Notes: generated by a model not told the origin, from the sequence alone. Shown: positions 23,701 to 33,986, counted from the stretch's first letter. The stretch: 64,000 nt of DNA from Steinernema hermaphroditum (GCA_030435675.1 CM059622.1:11036001-11100000); one strand, 5' to 3'. Made by a program: numbers and translations.

Positions 23701-24484
23701 AACGACCACCGTATCCTACAGCAAGCGCATCACGATCAAACAGAAGCCGAACGGTCGCCGAAACATTTTCACTGAAGACGTAACCATCTACAACCATGGT
23801 CGCCCCTCGACATCGTTTGGTAGCTCTCCCCGTCCAGCCTGGACTACTTTCGAAGAAACAACCATTTCGTCGCGTCCTCGCAACATTTCGCCTCCCAAAA
23901 TCACATCCACTCCCATCCGCATGAGACCAATCTCCCCTCCTCCCCACGAGAGATCTGTGGCCCCTCTTTTCTACGATTCCTACACTCGTTCCCAGAAACA
24001 TCGCTATAGTCTCGAACAGCCTAAGTCCATCCCAATTGTCTCAACATCTCCAAGCCAGTCTCAACCTTCCCAAGAACGTTATCGCCACGAATACGGAAGC
24101 GCAATTCGCACTCAACCGCTTCAACTTGACAATGGTGGTCACGGTTCCAACGGCCTGCATCATCAACACTACCAGCACCATGTCCATCGCAGACCCCGAG
24201 AACCGGTACGCGTACCGTATCCATCCCAGAAGCAGCGCGGAAACGGCGTTGAGCCTGTCCTGCAGTATCAGCGTTCGAATTTGCATGAAATTCCCATCGC
24301 CGAGATCGTCGATCAGCTTCCGATGATCGAAGACGGCGCCGAGCTGTGCACCACCGCCAGCCACCACCATGGCCGCCCCATCGAAACCCGGCACCTCGAG
24401 CCGGGATCTCACGACCGACCGCACCGAAACGCTCCGCTCAGACGTGCACGTCGACGAATCCAGAATTATTGCACAATGCTGTAA
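5728..24484 (+). CDS. Giant tandem-repeat protein, probably structural
   Basis: Exon 1 is 5725-5770 (donor AG|GTAAGT). Exon 2 starts at 6492 after TTTTAG and runs to the TAA at 24482-24484. The last base of exon 1 plus the first two of exon 2 form a Glu codon and keep the frame. The protein begins MTDRDRPSRLRPN. It has a Thr-rich head (a Thr tract near 6833-6870), three diverged repeats, 41 units of 75 residues, about 26 units of 77/80 residues, one diverged repeat, and a Ser/Pro/Arg-rich, probably disordered tail ending CTML. Each unit carries an LFKKG...DYP...YEG...GEPLDHHVSVYH.GRSDE scaffold. There is no signal peptide or membrane segment. The frame breaks at about 13,113, 13,563, 14,245, 17,040, 18,000, 18,210, 18,590-19,310 and 20,907, so the annotated product needs error correction. 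I do not recognise the family with certainty. Tails of giant nematode cytoskeletal proteins such as UNC-44 ankyrin are an untested comparison. Confidence 0.85.
5959..6305 (+). repeat. Imperfect tandem duplication (178-bp offset) in intron 1
   Basis: Within intron 1 (5771-6491), the segment starting AAAATTACAACC at 5959 recurs at 6137. Both copies continue with a TCTTCTTCACG.TCGCCATTA block, an A-rich block ending CTATTATT, AAAACGCCC and TTACTTCTAAA. The copies have diverged by substitutions and small indels, so the duplication is old. Confidence 0.75.
10425..10525 (+). other. Aberrant stretch within one array-A unit
   Basis: One unit differs from its neighbours at many clustered positions, nearly all lengthening homopolymers (GGGGGG, AAAAA, GGGG, a run of eight C). 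The frame stays open but DYPVSSTYEG becomes FYFLFSPPYEG. All other units are almost identical, so this looks like poor base calls at a read end or gap edge rather than natural divergence. Confidence 0.6.
13105..13125 (+). other. Frameshift 1 in array A (+2 nt, stop TAG)
   Basis: The linker reads AAACAACC followed by GTAGAACACCCG where normal units read AAACAACCGGAACACCCG or AAGGTCGTAGAACACCCG. The junction is a hybrid of the two linker types and gains 2 nt, which closes the frame at 13112-13114. The protein resumes at once in the next frame. Confidence 0.85.
13553..13575 (+). other. Frameshift 2 in array A (+2 nt, stop TAG)
   Basis: This is the same linker position as frameshift 1, two units later. 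A GGTCCCAAACAATC start is fused to a GTAGAACACCCG end, which gives a stop at 13564-13566. The 75-residue pattern continues in a third frame to about 14,235. Confidence 0.85.
14236..14256 (+). other. Frameshift 3 in array A (+1 nt)
   Basis: The linker AAACAACCGAGAACACCCG has one base more than the normal AAACAACCGGAACACCCG. The frame changes here and stays open to 17,046. This is the third shift at the same linker position. Confidence 0.8.
17099..23065 (+). repeat. Array B: about 26 tandem copies of a 231/240-bp coding repeat
   Basis: CTCTTCAAGAAGGGCGCCGC recurs about every 231 or 240 bp from 17,099 to 22,835. The shared core is LFKKGAAHLDYPSTGIYEG, PLYETGRIGDVDGEPLDHH and VSVYHTGRSDEP. Form B1 (77 residues) ends VVKLPEV...EEKERGPGFGTRFAG. 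Form B2 (80 residues) ends AAKIHEHHPSVDFGEVITEK and then AQDIKTKVTS. B2 units recur among B1 units (for example starting at 19786, 20950, 21191, 21662, 22364), which gives a higher-order pattern. Array B is clearly related to array A in the LFKKG, DYP, YEG, GEPLDHHVSVYH and GRSDE blocks. Confidence 0.95.
18590..19310 (+). other. Degraded part of array B with many indels
   Basis: Three successive B units have lost scattered single bases and short segments (for example CGCATTGGAGACGTGGCGTC at 18,582, a shortened GAGCATTGGAGACG near 18,993, and CTCTGATCACTTCTGTTTC near 19,213). Some contain array-A-like pieces (ACCCGACCGTCGAAGAG near 18,636). No single frame is open through this stretch. It is either genuine decay of central units or an uncorrected gap fill. 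The clean units on both sides favour the second. Confidence 0.7.
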
Positions 24485-24855
24485 ATTCCTGCCCTCTCGC
24501 TTTGTTTTCTCTAGTTCCTGTAGTTGGCCCCGTGCATTTGCCTCCGTCAAGCAAAGTACTTTGGCCTAGTCTTCGCATTTTGGTTAGAAAGTCGGCAGCT
24601 TAGTGTCTTAGCATTTGAAGAAACATGTCGACTTCGCGCACATCGCCAGAATCGCATTACCGTCGATTCGTTTGTCGTTTGTTTACTGTTTCTCTTTCCC
24701 TTTCCTATCGCACTCTTCCCGTCTCGCAAAGTGCATAATTTGTTATTTATTTTCCTCTATGAAGTCACTTTATCGACTCACAATGTTACGATGTTCATCG
24801 AAATCTATGCATGTGCAGATTTGATTCACGAACGAATTGATTTGCGGCTTGAGAT

Positions 24856-24861
24856 AATAAA
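24856..24861 (+). terminator. Poly(A) signal of the giant gene
   Basis: AATAAA lies 372 bp after the stop codon in otherwise T-rich sequence and is the first canonical signal downstream. Confidence 0.6.
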
Positions 24862-25725
24862 GAGCTATATGTATTTTATGTAGTTTTGCTCAAAAACAAC
24901 TCCATGGAGACGATGGAACATGGGCGTCGTGGGACAATGATGTTGATAAGAGTCCGGAACATTCTTCCGGGGCATTGATGTTTATTGAGGTGGGGAACAT
25001 TCTTCGGCGAATGACTCCACCAATTCCACCAAGATTCCTGGGATCGACTGCTAAACGGTGGTGTCCAACAGGGATTGTCCGATTGGTTCTTCATTGAACG
25101 TCGTTACAGGACACGAGGAAGCCGTTTCGAGAGCATGTGTATGTGTGTACAGAGTGTGTACAGAACGAAGAATTTAGCAGGTAACAGTCAAAGACTTGAA
25201 TAATGGATAATCTCTCCTTTATAGATGTTTACCTCATGACGGTTGCCTTCCTGGACGAGGAAATTGCTTACGGTAAAATAAGAATGCTAATGATCCACTG
25301 CACTGTTTCACACCAGGACTGGATCAAATGCGTGAAGCTTCATCGGCAGCATAAAAAGACGAGAACTTCGCTATATCCATCTCTCGACTGCAAACCTTCT
25401 TCCGAGTGCTTGTTCACGATACGTATCTGATAAAAGAGTCCTCGTTTTATAACATGAAAAACAACACTAAATCTTCGAAGTTCTCACTTCTGCCGATTGG
25501 ACATGTGGAACACACTTCCCTTCAACAACAAAGTGAAGTGTCAACCCTCAAGAGCCACTTGACACTCTAAATCCGCCAGGCAACACTTGAAGCGCTGTGT
25601 TGCTCTCCCACATCGATGTTCTTCTCCGCGGTTGATTGCAAAAAGTCGCTAATTGAGCGACTATCTGTGCGTTCTGTACTTTAGACCCCGTCACGAGCAC
25701 ATAAAATTCCGGACTGGACCGCATC

Positions 25726-25968
25726 TCAGAAGAACTCATTCCTCTTTGAGTTGTGACTTCCGACCAACTGTTTGCACTTCGAATTAAAGAGCATCATGCA
25801 GAAGCGCCAGTTCCTGTCCGCCTCTTCCCTGATGCACTCATCCGAACACACATCACAGCGGGACAATACGATGTGGCGGCGAACACAATCGCTGGCGCAA
25901 ATCTGTGATATCGGCCGAAGCTTTTTTTCCTGTCGATCGCCATCGCGTCTTTTCCGGTTTGCACTCAT
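25726..25968 (-). CDS. Candidate small Cys-rich protein (80 aa), unknown
   Basis: The frame starts with ATG at 25968 and ends with TGA at 25726-25728. After a basic N-terminus (SANRKRRDGDRQEKK) it carries seven cysteines in about 43 residues, with the pattern C-x3-C-x9-C-x2-C-x3-C-x11-C-x7-C, and then a charged tail. There is no signal peptide at this start. A splice acceptor inside the N-terminal part (CGACAG|GAA) would allow an upstream exon to supply one. The dense, regularly spaced cysteines are unlike a chance frame, but no family is recognised and no poly(A) signal or neighbouring exon supports the model. Confidence 0.3.
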   Translation of the reverse strand: MSANRKRRDGDRQEKKLRPISQICASDCVRRHIVLSRCDVCSDECIREEADRNWRFCMMLFNSKCKQLVGSHNSKRNEFF

Positions 25969-26159
25969 CACTTGCGCTCATCGCCCGTCGGCCTCTACGC
26001 AAAGAAGCCAGATTTTAAATTTTAACCTTCTCGATTTTTCCGTAGATCACGTATAGCGTAGTATGCGTAGAATTCTGCGTTTACTATTGGTTTGTGTAAT
26101 TATTGGATACTGAAAGATGGTCATGGGTCTGTTCGTCAAAAAGTTTTGAATCTTCTAGA

Positions 26160-26327
26160 TACAGAGTGGCCCAAAAGGGCACCTAAACAGAAGTCTAGAA
26201 AGCCATTCAGAAATTCAGACCCGTGAGACCTGTCGTTTCATTTTTCACTTCTCTTTTCCGACCGGTATCGCCTTAACGTGCTGATAGAAATGACATTCTA
26301 TACAGCTGTTTAGATGTCCTTTTTGGG
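26160..26327. mobile_element. MITE-like repeat copy 1, mariner-type ends
   Basis: The element begins TACAGAGTGGCCCAAAAGG and ends with the inverted relation CTGTTTAGATGTCCTTTTTGGG. The internal segment (TCTAGAAAGCCATTCAG..., TTTTCCGACCGGT...) is shared with 51617-51790. TA-flanked TACAG.GTGGCCCAAAA termini resemble Tc1/mariner-derived non-autonomous elements. There is no coding capacity. Confidence 0.6.
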
Positions 26328-27524
26328 TATGAAAACATAAATCTGAACCTTCTAGATACATAAGCGAAAATATTGAATGCTCCTTGAAACCGAAAGTCAT
26401 TCAGATGGTCGCCTTATTATTAGAACACATTCTGCATCATTGGGTAAACAAAGACGTCTTTCAGACCAGCTGACTTCGATTGCTCTTTCGCGTTATCATG
26501 ACTCACCACCTCGCTATCTTATCACAAACTTCTACCTTAAAATGCAAATTGCGCTGGCAGCGGACACTCACGGACCATTTGGTCACTTGCAATCCACTGC
26601 CGCTTCTAATGCTCATAAATGTTTAAACCGATTTTGGAGTGCCCTACATATTATGTGTACACATGCAGTGTGTTCGTGCATGTGTTTATCGTCGCCGATC
26701 GCGCTCTTCTCATTAGTCATCGCGTGAAATATTCAAATAATCTCAGCGGTGACGTAGCGCACGAGCCTATATTTAAGGATGCACCGACCTCGAGTTATCA
26801 CTGTCCGTCTGCAGACGTGCTGATAGACAGACGGCGATTGCGGAAGTGTCTCGAATTAATTGTAATTTGTCATCAATTTGTTCGAAGTCCCATCGCAGGT
26901 GATGAGTGCTCTCGAACTTTCGTGGCTCTCGGATTCCGCGGTCAACTGCTGGAATTTCGTGCTCTAAACGCTTTTTGTTTCCTCTACGATAAAGGAGACA
27001 AGCGAATTGTCAAAAAAATGTCTCCTCCTTACAAGCACAACGACTTCTGACAAACATGTTTCCTATACGAGACTCTCTGTTTTTGGACTCTAGAGATACG
27101 TTTGAAGGGTGGTCAACTGGCTGTTGTATCGATGGTAATTGTGGCGCATTTTGGCACTGAATCTGATATTGAGAGCTACGAATTATCAGAAAATTCTCAA
27201 GAGAACAAAAGTCATTCAAGAAAGGTAAGATTAAGACATTTTCCCACCCTTTTATGGGTATTTTGCTTTGGTCGTTAAACAAACCCCGTAAATCAACTGC
27301 CATAAAAACAGGATATGAAATGGAGTCGCGGTAAAATGATCTTTAGTGCCAGTGGAACGTTTCTGTGATCTTTTAATCTTGTTACCAAGGAGGACTGAGA
27401 TTAAATGGCAGAAAGCTTCATCTAGTAGATTTGTGTCCTCTTTATGACAAACACAATACATAAAATAGCGACCTTTTGTGGACAGGAAGCAGACTCTGGT
27501 CATATTTCAATATGGAGAGTGGTT

Positions 27525-27815
27525 GAAGCTGCTGGAAAAATCCATAAACTTCTAAGCTTAAAGATTTCCACCCGAAGTCCATTTAAATCACGGTTTAGCT
27601 GCTTGTTTTTATGGATTAATATTGAGATTACGCTAAGCCTCGCTTTTAATTTTCATATTTTAATACGGAGAAGCTGCTCGAAAAATCCGTGAACATTTAA
27701 GCTTAGAGATTAGGATGTTTTCCTCGCCAAATGCATTAAGATTACGAGATTTCAAAGATTAAGATTTCTTCAATCCAATAAGCCGCGCTTTTAATTCCTT
27801 AAGATTAGGACTTCC
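27525..27815. repeat. Degenerate tandem duplication, about 145-bp period
   Basis: GAAGCTGCT.GAAAAATCC, followed by TAAGCTTA.AGAT, occurs at 27525 and again at 27670. The later block AAGCC.CGCTTTTAATT is likewise found twice about 145 bp apart. Two diverged copies can be seen. Confidence 0.6.
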
Positions 27816-29366
27816 ACCCTCAGGCTTTTGGGATTAACACTGTGTAGGCCTTAATTCCGTCAGGTACTGTAGCAGGCCTATTCACTATATAAACGTTGCC
27901 ATCTTTCGCGCAAAGCATTCCGGTCCCGTGTTCTGTTTACACACACTCAAGCCCGACGCTCCTTAAAAGCCATCTCTTCCTCGGTGACATCACTTTTGCC
28001 ACAAGAGGCGACTTTCGGAATGAAATCAGAAGACAAACAGTCCCTCGGCGTGCGCTCCCGCCGTATCAGTGGCCGAAGAACTCCGATGGACACCTTTTTT
28101 CGTTGACTTTTTGAGTCACCAAACGGTGCCGATCGGCCGCAATCCATCTCCCTTTCGCCGCGGCGCCGTCCGTCTTTCGCGCTGCCCCTTGCTCGCTTCG
28201 TCGTTTGCGTCTCCGCGCCCCCTCGCGCCCACCTCCAGCTGGGGAGCAGCCCTGTCCCTTCTCCTTCCCGCCTCTTCCCTCGCAGTTCCTCGCGCGGGAA
28301 CCCTCCACGGAGGTGCGAAGTGAAGCGGGACTCGTTTCCTGGGGGGCTCCTTTGGGTGATTAATTGCGGACACGAAGATCAAAATCCGAATCTAGTTGTT
28401 CAGTTGCAGAGGAATGTTAGGTGTGCACGTTTGGTGAATGTTTTGCAGGTGGGAAAAGACGGCATTTCCGAGAACTGATGTCCTGGCCAGTGTTCATAGG
28501 CCAGTTTCGGTCCCTTCGTTTGAACCTGATTTTCTATGCTTAACGATTATTCTCGAGATCTCAGATTTCTTAATGTTTGCCGACCGCTGGTTGCCGAATG
28601 ATACGATATTTCACATCATCGATGATTTATCTGTTTGCCTATTAAACCGTGTGCACCTGCGAAAAGATTGCCAGATTTTTGCCGGGATCATACAGCAAGA
28701 AGTGGAGCGTGGTCAATCTCCCATTCCTACCGTAACCCATGGAATGTCCCTTTGCCGAGAATTTCCTCTTATTTGGCGCGTAGACATGATTCAGATTCTT
28801 TGGAATGTTGCCATTCTTTCTTCCATCTCGTATTTGGCATCAATGCTGAGGGTAGCCTTTTAGAGGCAGGGGTATTGAATGTCGCCTCGACTCATGTCCT
28901 CCGCGTTGTCAACGCGTTTTGTTCTCCACCCCCTGGGAATTCTTAAACAGAGACCAACTACTTCCTTGTCTTTTGTCTCTGCAAATGTTCAATTCATCCC
29001 AAATGAAGCCAATCCAGAAAGACTCGTCTAGAGGGCTTATTATTCCCGCGATACGATTTTTTTGGCGATTCGAACGTCGCGTCACTCCAATCCTATTTCC
29101 ATTGTTGCCTGGAAGCCCATCCCGTTTATTTTTGGCAGTGTCGCCATCGCGCCCAATCCACTCTGAAGCACCTCTGTTGCTAAACCCACTTGAAGCCCTA
29201 TTCTTATCCGCAGTGGCCACGGCGTGGAAGTGGAGCTTTGCGAAACTCTCCGCGTGTCCAATCTCCGTTTGTCGTCGACGTTGTTGACAATTACGAAATA
29301 TTGTCGCGCACCACCTGTGCAAATCCTTCCTGTTCTCGGTATTCGCTCGGTCTTTTCAGAGGCAAA

Positions 29367-31454
29367 ATGATGCAAACGGAGTCGTCGGCGTCGATGGAAA
29401 CGTGCTGCTCCCTTTCCGCTTCCACGTCATCCTCATACCATTCCGGTCAGTTCGAAACGTTTGTGTGCAATGTGCCTTTCGTTGCTCGTTTAGAAAAGAG
29501 TGTCGTCGGACTTCCAAAGCGGCTGGCAAACACCATTGTGTTCAAATGGACGCACAGCAAACTGCGATGGAAACGCGCCATGCAGAAGCTCTACCACAGG
29601 AAGTACAAAGTGCAGAATGCGGAAGAACTCGTGCAGTCCTCGGAAGGGTGAGTTCACCTTTTGAGCCCATTGCCAGGCGTTGATCTATTCATGAGACGTT
29701 GCTAGGGCTTCCGGCTTCGTAGAATCAAAAATCAGTGAGCGAAAACTGGTTAGCACGTACTGTAAGCAAGCAAGCCGCAATTTGTTTGTTTGCTTCTCAT
29801 CTTTCCTAATCTTGTCTTACAGTAACGGAACAGCTTTCTCGAATGGCTCTTTTGATCTTGTGACTTTGATATTTTCATTCTTTGTGAATCACCAGTTTTC
29901 GCTATTCCATTGTGATACTTAATATTTATGTGGGTGGGAAGAAACTGGTTTTTATTTTGGCGACTCAATTGGCCAATGAATGACAATCGACGTGTGGATT
30001 AATCTCACTTTGCGCGATGGGATTAACACGTTCAAGGATGAACCGAACAACACAGACACATAGAAGCCATGGAATGCGAGCATAGAAGATAAAGGGGACT
30101 CAGACAAGCTGTACTGTCTGAATAGTACATTAGACAGTTCAAATACTCTGCCTTCTCTAGTCAAGCAGTCTAGCAACGCTCCTCATAGACAGCCAGTTAT
30201 AAACGGCTACCATCTGGAACTGATCCACTTCAACTCAACTGGTCCGATGAACCTTTCCGGACCAGGCCGAGCAACTCTCGCGTGGCGATGACTTTCTTTC
30301 CGTCACGTGCAGAGTGCTCATCATTTTGAGCGGTTCGGCCGAAAGGCCGGACTAATAAACAAACAGCTTCTGGCCCAACTGTGCACCTGATGAACCTATG
30401 CTTTCAGCTCTGTTCTTCAAAAGTCGATTCTCTATGACTGTCTCTCGAACATTGGCCCGATTTCATTTTCGAAACTCCCGAAAACAATTGGTCTGGAAGA
30501 TCTCCCCGATAAAGTGCTTATGAATATCATGCAGCACGTTGATCCGCGACCATTGGCCTTTGTAAACAGGCGATTCAATCGTCTTCTCATCGACAATATC
30601 GATGCCTTCGATCGCGTCAGCGTAAGTGATGTTATCGCCGTGATCCTTTAAAGATCAACGTGACTTTAGCTGAAGCGCGAGGTTGTGTACCGGTTCGACC
30701 ATGTCCGCCGGGAAACGCGGATTTTCGTTTTGAAGGAAGGCCGAGGCATTCGCACGCCAGAAAGAGAGGCAAGTTCTCTTGAAGACGTCTTCGCAAGGTC
30801 GCCGGTTCGCCTCTCATGTAAGATCACCTTCGAGTCTGGTGTTACGGTGGCCGAAGAAGCTATCGACATTCTCAAGCTCTATGGACAGGGACTACTCAGT
30901 GTCACTGGGCTGACGTTTGCTGGTGGAGCCATGTCTACTGGTTAGTTACCACTGTGTGCACAGTGAGTTAACGAGCTGTTCAGAGTCACGTCTCTGCGGA
31001 GCAGACTTAACGGAATTCACTACTGAAACGTTTATGGGTTTTGTGCGCTTACTGGCGCCCGATCTACGCCAAGTCAGTCTGTTCACTTCAAACCATTTCG
31101 AATATGACTTGAAAATATTTGAATTGGTTAACGAGATCGAATCACTCGGAATACTGTACTCGCGCAGGCCGATTTTTGTGATCACTCCTAGTAACATTAG
31201 AAGCATAGCAAAGGTAAAACTTCCGTCAATGTTTGCAATTCGTCGTTTCTTTCCAGTCATGGATGAACCTTCCGAAGCCCCACGATGCTACAGTATACGC
31301 TCGTCTAGCGGACGATTGCGAGACTGTCGATTTTGAAGACTTCTGTTCAAACGGTGCAGTCGTCGTTACAGCTCTGGAATCGGGTGTTATTACGACGGTC
31401 GTGTGTTCCCTGTACTCGACTGGGCCTTCTTTAACATTCGAACTATTTGGGTGA
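29367..31454 (+). CDS. F-box protein (397 aa)
   Basis: Five exons: 29360-29647 (ATG 29367, seven bases after TCTTTTCAG), 30408-30621, 30670-30940, 30984-31213 and 31257-31454 (TGA). All junctions keep phase with GT-AG introns. The N-terminus is Ser/Thr-rich, followed by a basic segment (WTHSKLRWKRAMQKLYHRKY). The F-box lies at about residues 116-155: IGLEDLPDKVLMNIMQHVDP followed by RPLAFVNRRFNRLL. Such proteins bind Skp1 in SCF ubiquitin ligases and recruit a substrate through the C-terminal part, which here has no domain I recognise. F-box families are very large in Caenorhabditis, so orthology cannot be assigned. The gene converges with the minus-strand gene at 31584. Confidence 0.85.
30332..30352 (+). 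repeat. Short GC hairpin with GAAA tetraloop in F-box intron 1
   Basis: GTTCGGCC-GAAA-GGCCGGAC forms an eight-pair stem with one G-T pair and a GNRA loop. It lies in the 760-bp first intron of the F-box gene. No function is assigned. Confidence 0.5.
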
Positions 31455-31543
31455 AATGTTTTTGTTATGTTTCACTTGCAACTTGTACATAAGATATTCA
31501 TAATAGACACTCTATCTCATCCGCAGGACTTTTATGGCTCATT

Positions 31544-31549
31544 AATAAA
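31544..31549 (+). terminator. Poly(A) signal of the F-box gene
   Basis: AATAAA lies 90 bp after the stop codon and only about 35 bp from the stop of the convergent minus-strand gene, so the two 3' ends almost certainly overlap. Confidence 0.6.
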
Positions 31550-31583
31550 CATAGCGTGGGATAGATGAGTAGAGTTGGATATT

Positions 31584-32606
31584 TTAGATTACCGCTGCTC
31601 CTTCATGCTGGGTCCCACTGGTGCACATACCGATCAGACCATACGCGATGATAACTCCTACAACATACAGGATTTCATAATCTCCCATTTTGAAGCTTTT
31701 GGATTTAACTGCTGCCGTTGTTAGCTATAAATTTTAAAAGATCTAGATTACGCTGGAGAAACAATGAATACCTGGAAATGCAGCGCCAACCAAGCTAGGT
31801 GAACAACAGTGAAGATAAGCAGTGACAATGCAAGAGAGCCGGTGAGAAAGGCGCTGATCAGGGTGGCTAGTGCGGCAACTCCACCGCTCATAATGAAGAA
31901 TTTGATACGGTCACAAGAGAAGTCGTGCATCATCGAGTAATCCGCGTCGACGAGGAGAGCAAGAACAACCGGAGCAAGGAACATAAGCGCTGGCATCAAG
32001 TTGACAGCTTTCGTGCCGAGGAAGTGTCCAAGCAAGGTGCTCATTGTGAGGGACATTGTGAACACAACCAGACGACGCTCAGAACCATCTCCATCTGAAA
32101 ACAGATATGACTTTCGTCGGAGCCGTTTGATTCACCTCCGTATTTGCGCAACTTCAGAAGAGCATATACCGGTAGAGCAGAAAACAAAGCAAATTCGGTC
32201 GCCAAATTGAAAACCAGAGAAAGAAGATAGGGGAACGTAAAAGATCCACAAAGGAGACCAACGCAGACGGCCAGCATCGAAACGCCACATCCAAGATACA
32301 GCTCGACAATGGTGTTTCGGATGTCACGATCCGCCTTGATTGCGTCCATGTTTTTCTCAACAACTGCATTAGTGACCTTGAAGCACGGCTGTATTACAAA
32401 ATGGAGACGATCACAAAACTTGCCTGATCCTTCAGATCAAAGTAGGACACCTCAGCAAGTTCCCGCACTCGATCACTGACAGCACGACTTTTTTCTCCCA
32501 ATTTCACCAAGGTATCATAGTTAGCGACCATACGGCGACGCATCGTCTCATAGGTAGTTTCCAGCTGCTCATAGTAGCGCGAGAAAATGACGTTCGCCAT
32601 CGCCAT
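31584..32606 (-). CDS. Multi-pass membrane protein, Bax inhibitor-1/TMBIM-like topology (299 aa)
   Basis: Four exons: 32606-32424, 32388 (or 32376)-32136, 32094-31772 and 31724-31584. With the 32388 acceptor all phases match. The first donor is GC (CAG|GCAAGT). The other introns are GT-AG and 41-47 nt. An in-frame stop and a TTTCAG acceptor upstream support the ATG at 32606. The N-terminus is helical and charged, followed by about six or seven hydrophobic segments: near LGCGVSMLAVCVGLLCG, FALFSALPVYALL, LLGHFLGTKAVNLMPALMFL, FIMSGGVAALATLISAF, ALSLLIFTVVHLAWLAL and YVVGVIIAYGLIGM. The order and spacing, with a charged KLRKYGDGDGSERR loop, recall the Bax inhibitor-1 family of ER calcium-leak/anti-death proteins. 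This is a topology argument, not a motif match. Confidence 0.7.
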
Positions 32607-33020
32607 TCTCGATCGTCGCTGCGCTTCTCAAAAAAGTTCTGAAACATAAGCACACTTTGCAAAACAGAATCGAGAAGGTGATCGCGCCTACCTACCGCAC
32701 AGGACTCCAGCCACCGGCAACAATGAGCCATAGAAAATGTGGCGCTTGGCATGTCTACAAAAACCGTCTACGTCTGTGTGCATAGTCTGCGAGACTTGCA
32801 GAAGGAGAACCTTTACAAAAACAACACAAGAGCGAAATGAACGCTGACAAATACCGGTTATACTTGCGTTTGATCCTGAGTGGAAAATGGACCGCAATTT
32901 AAAATTTCAAGCGAGCGAGAGTGCGCTCCGCCGTGGAGCAAGGTTCGTTTGGAATTATCTGCTTCGATCCTCTTGCAGATATGTTCAGATCCATAAATTA
33001 ATCGCGAGTGTATTTCAGAA

Positions 33021-33986
33021 ATGGGACTTCGACGGGAGCCGAGGAGGAAGAGATCAGCTGAAGTCCAAGCATCCCCGGGTTTCAGGTATGCCCACTCCTC
33101 CAAATGTCTCCTCTGTAGCTGGCCTTCGGGACAAATTCCGAAATCCGACCTTTGTCTGAATGTCTGACTATTGAAGGACTTGAAAAGTAGACAGCTCTAG
33201 TGGGTCTTATCACGAGCGACCTGTCCTCAGTCTGCAGACAGTCCAACATGTCTGCCAGACATTTATCGGATTTCGGAATGCGTCTTGCAGGTCAGTGATA
33301 AACGCCTTTTGCAGTCCTCGACCACGATTCTATCGACACGTGAAGCTGTCATACGAAAGAAGAAAACTTTCGGGCTGCGATATCAAGAAGACTCCATTTC
33401 GTCTGCGATACACGTTCGCCCAGCGCTGCCGCAAATTTTACTCACCGAAGTCCTTCAGTTCCGGATACATCAGTTCACCGATGACCGACTGCACGGATTC
33501 TCCTTCATCGCGCTGGACATCGGCATCCAGCACTCCAGAAAGAAGAGGCGACGTGCGTGAAGTGGGACCCGTCATGTCGAAGTCAGAGTGCATTGTCAAA
33601 TACTTGAAAGAGAACGGTCGCATGAAGCTAATGGTGAGAATACCTTCTTGTGCTTACTGTTTATCTATCGTATTTTCAGCTAAATGATGTTGGCAGAGTC
33701 TTAAGAAACGTCTATTGGAATCACCCACTCAACTCTACGCTCAGATTTGCAGAAGAGTTGGTGAACGAGAGCAACGGGGAGCTGCGCATAAGATGTTACA
33801 ACAACGTGGTAAGTTCAGGAGTTGCTCGATTTTTCACAATTGCTCTTTTAGATTCTCTTGGAACTAGCCGACGAACAAAACTATGACGATTTTGACCAAT
33901 CCTATCCGGAGCAGCTGGAGTTTTTGGACGAGTCGAGCTTCAGGAAAGCTACCAAACGATGCTGGACCTGCTGCTGCATTTCGTGA
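33021..33986 (+). CDS. Small nematode protein of unknown function (215 aa) with CaaX-like end
   Basis: Exons 33019-33085, 33315-33633, 33680-33808 and 33852-33986 join in phase with GT-AG introns. The ATG at 33021 lies two bases after GTATTTCAG, a typical trans-splice context. The first third is very basic and rich in Arg/Lys/Tyr (MGLRREPRRKRSAEV, KLSYERRKLSGC), the middle is Ser/Thr/Pro-rich (TDCTDSPSSRWTSASSTPER), and the last part is acidic (ADEQNYDDFDQSYPEQLEF). The protein ends CWTCCCIS. The final CCIS fits a CaaX farnesylation signal, with nearby cysteines available for palmitoylation, so membrane attachment is inferred. No domain is recognised. The gene is divergent from the membrane-protein gene at 32606 and shares about 415 bp of upstream sequence with it. 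Confidence 0.75.
33135..33279. mobile_element. Small inverted-repeat element (MITE-like) in an intron
   Basis: ATTCCGAAATCCGA at 33135-33148 is inverted at 33266-33279, and the next bases (TGTCTG... / ...CAGACA) are also roughly complementary. The 145-bp unit lies inside intron 1 of the small protein gene and makes up most of it. There is no coding capacity. Confidence 0.55.

Larger units (their letters stand above)
24870..29359. other. Intergenic region, mostly non-coding
   Basis: Apart from the small Cys-rich ORF and the repeats listed separately, I see no gene. A GC-rich island at about 28,000-28,340 has open frames on both strands without protein character and looks like promoter DNA. 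Plus-strand frames at 26,619-27,050 and 28,438-28,863 are long but show no reliable domain. Confidence 0.5.

Noticed and set aside
24369..24569. Alternative C-terminal frame (MAAPSKPG...) overlapping the end of the giant gene
   Set aside because: It would need a frameshift or intron not supported by a clear splice site. The original frame reaches a stop without help.
26619..27050. 143-codon plus-strand frame
   Set aside because: No recognisable motif; the first part is read through ordinary AT-rich DNA.
28438..28863. Plus-strand frame with LPNDTIFHIIDDL, resembling the start of an F-box
   Set aside because: Only one short match; the rest does not fit an F-box protein and there is no donor in phase with the real F-box gene at 29367. 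A decayed paralogue remains possible.
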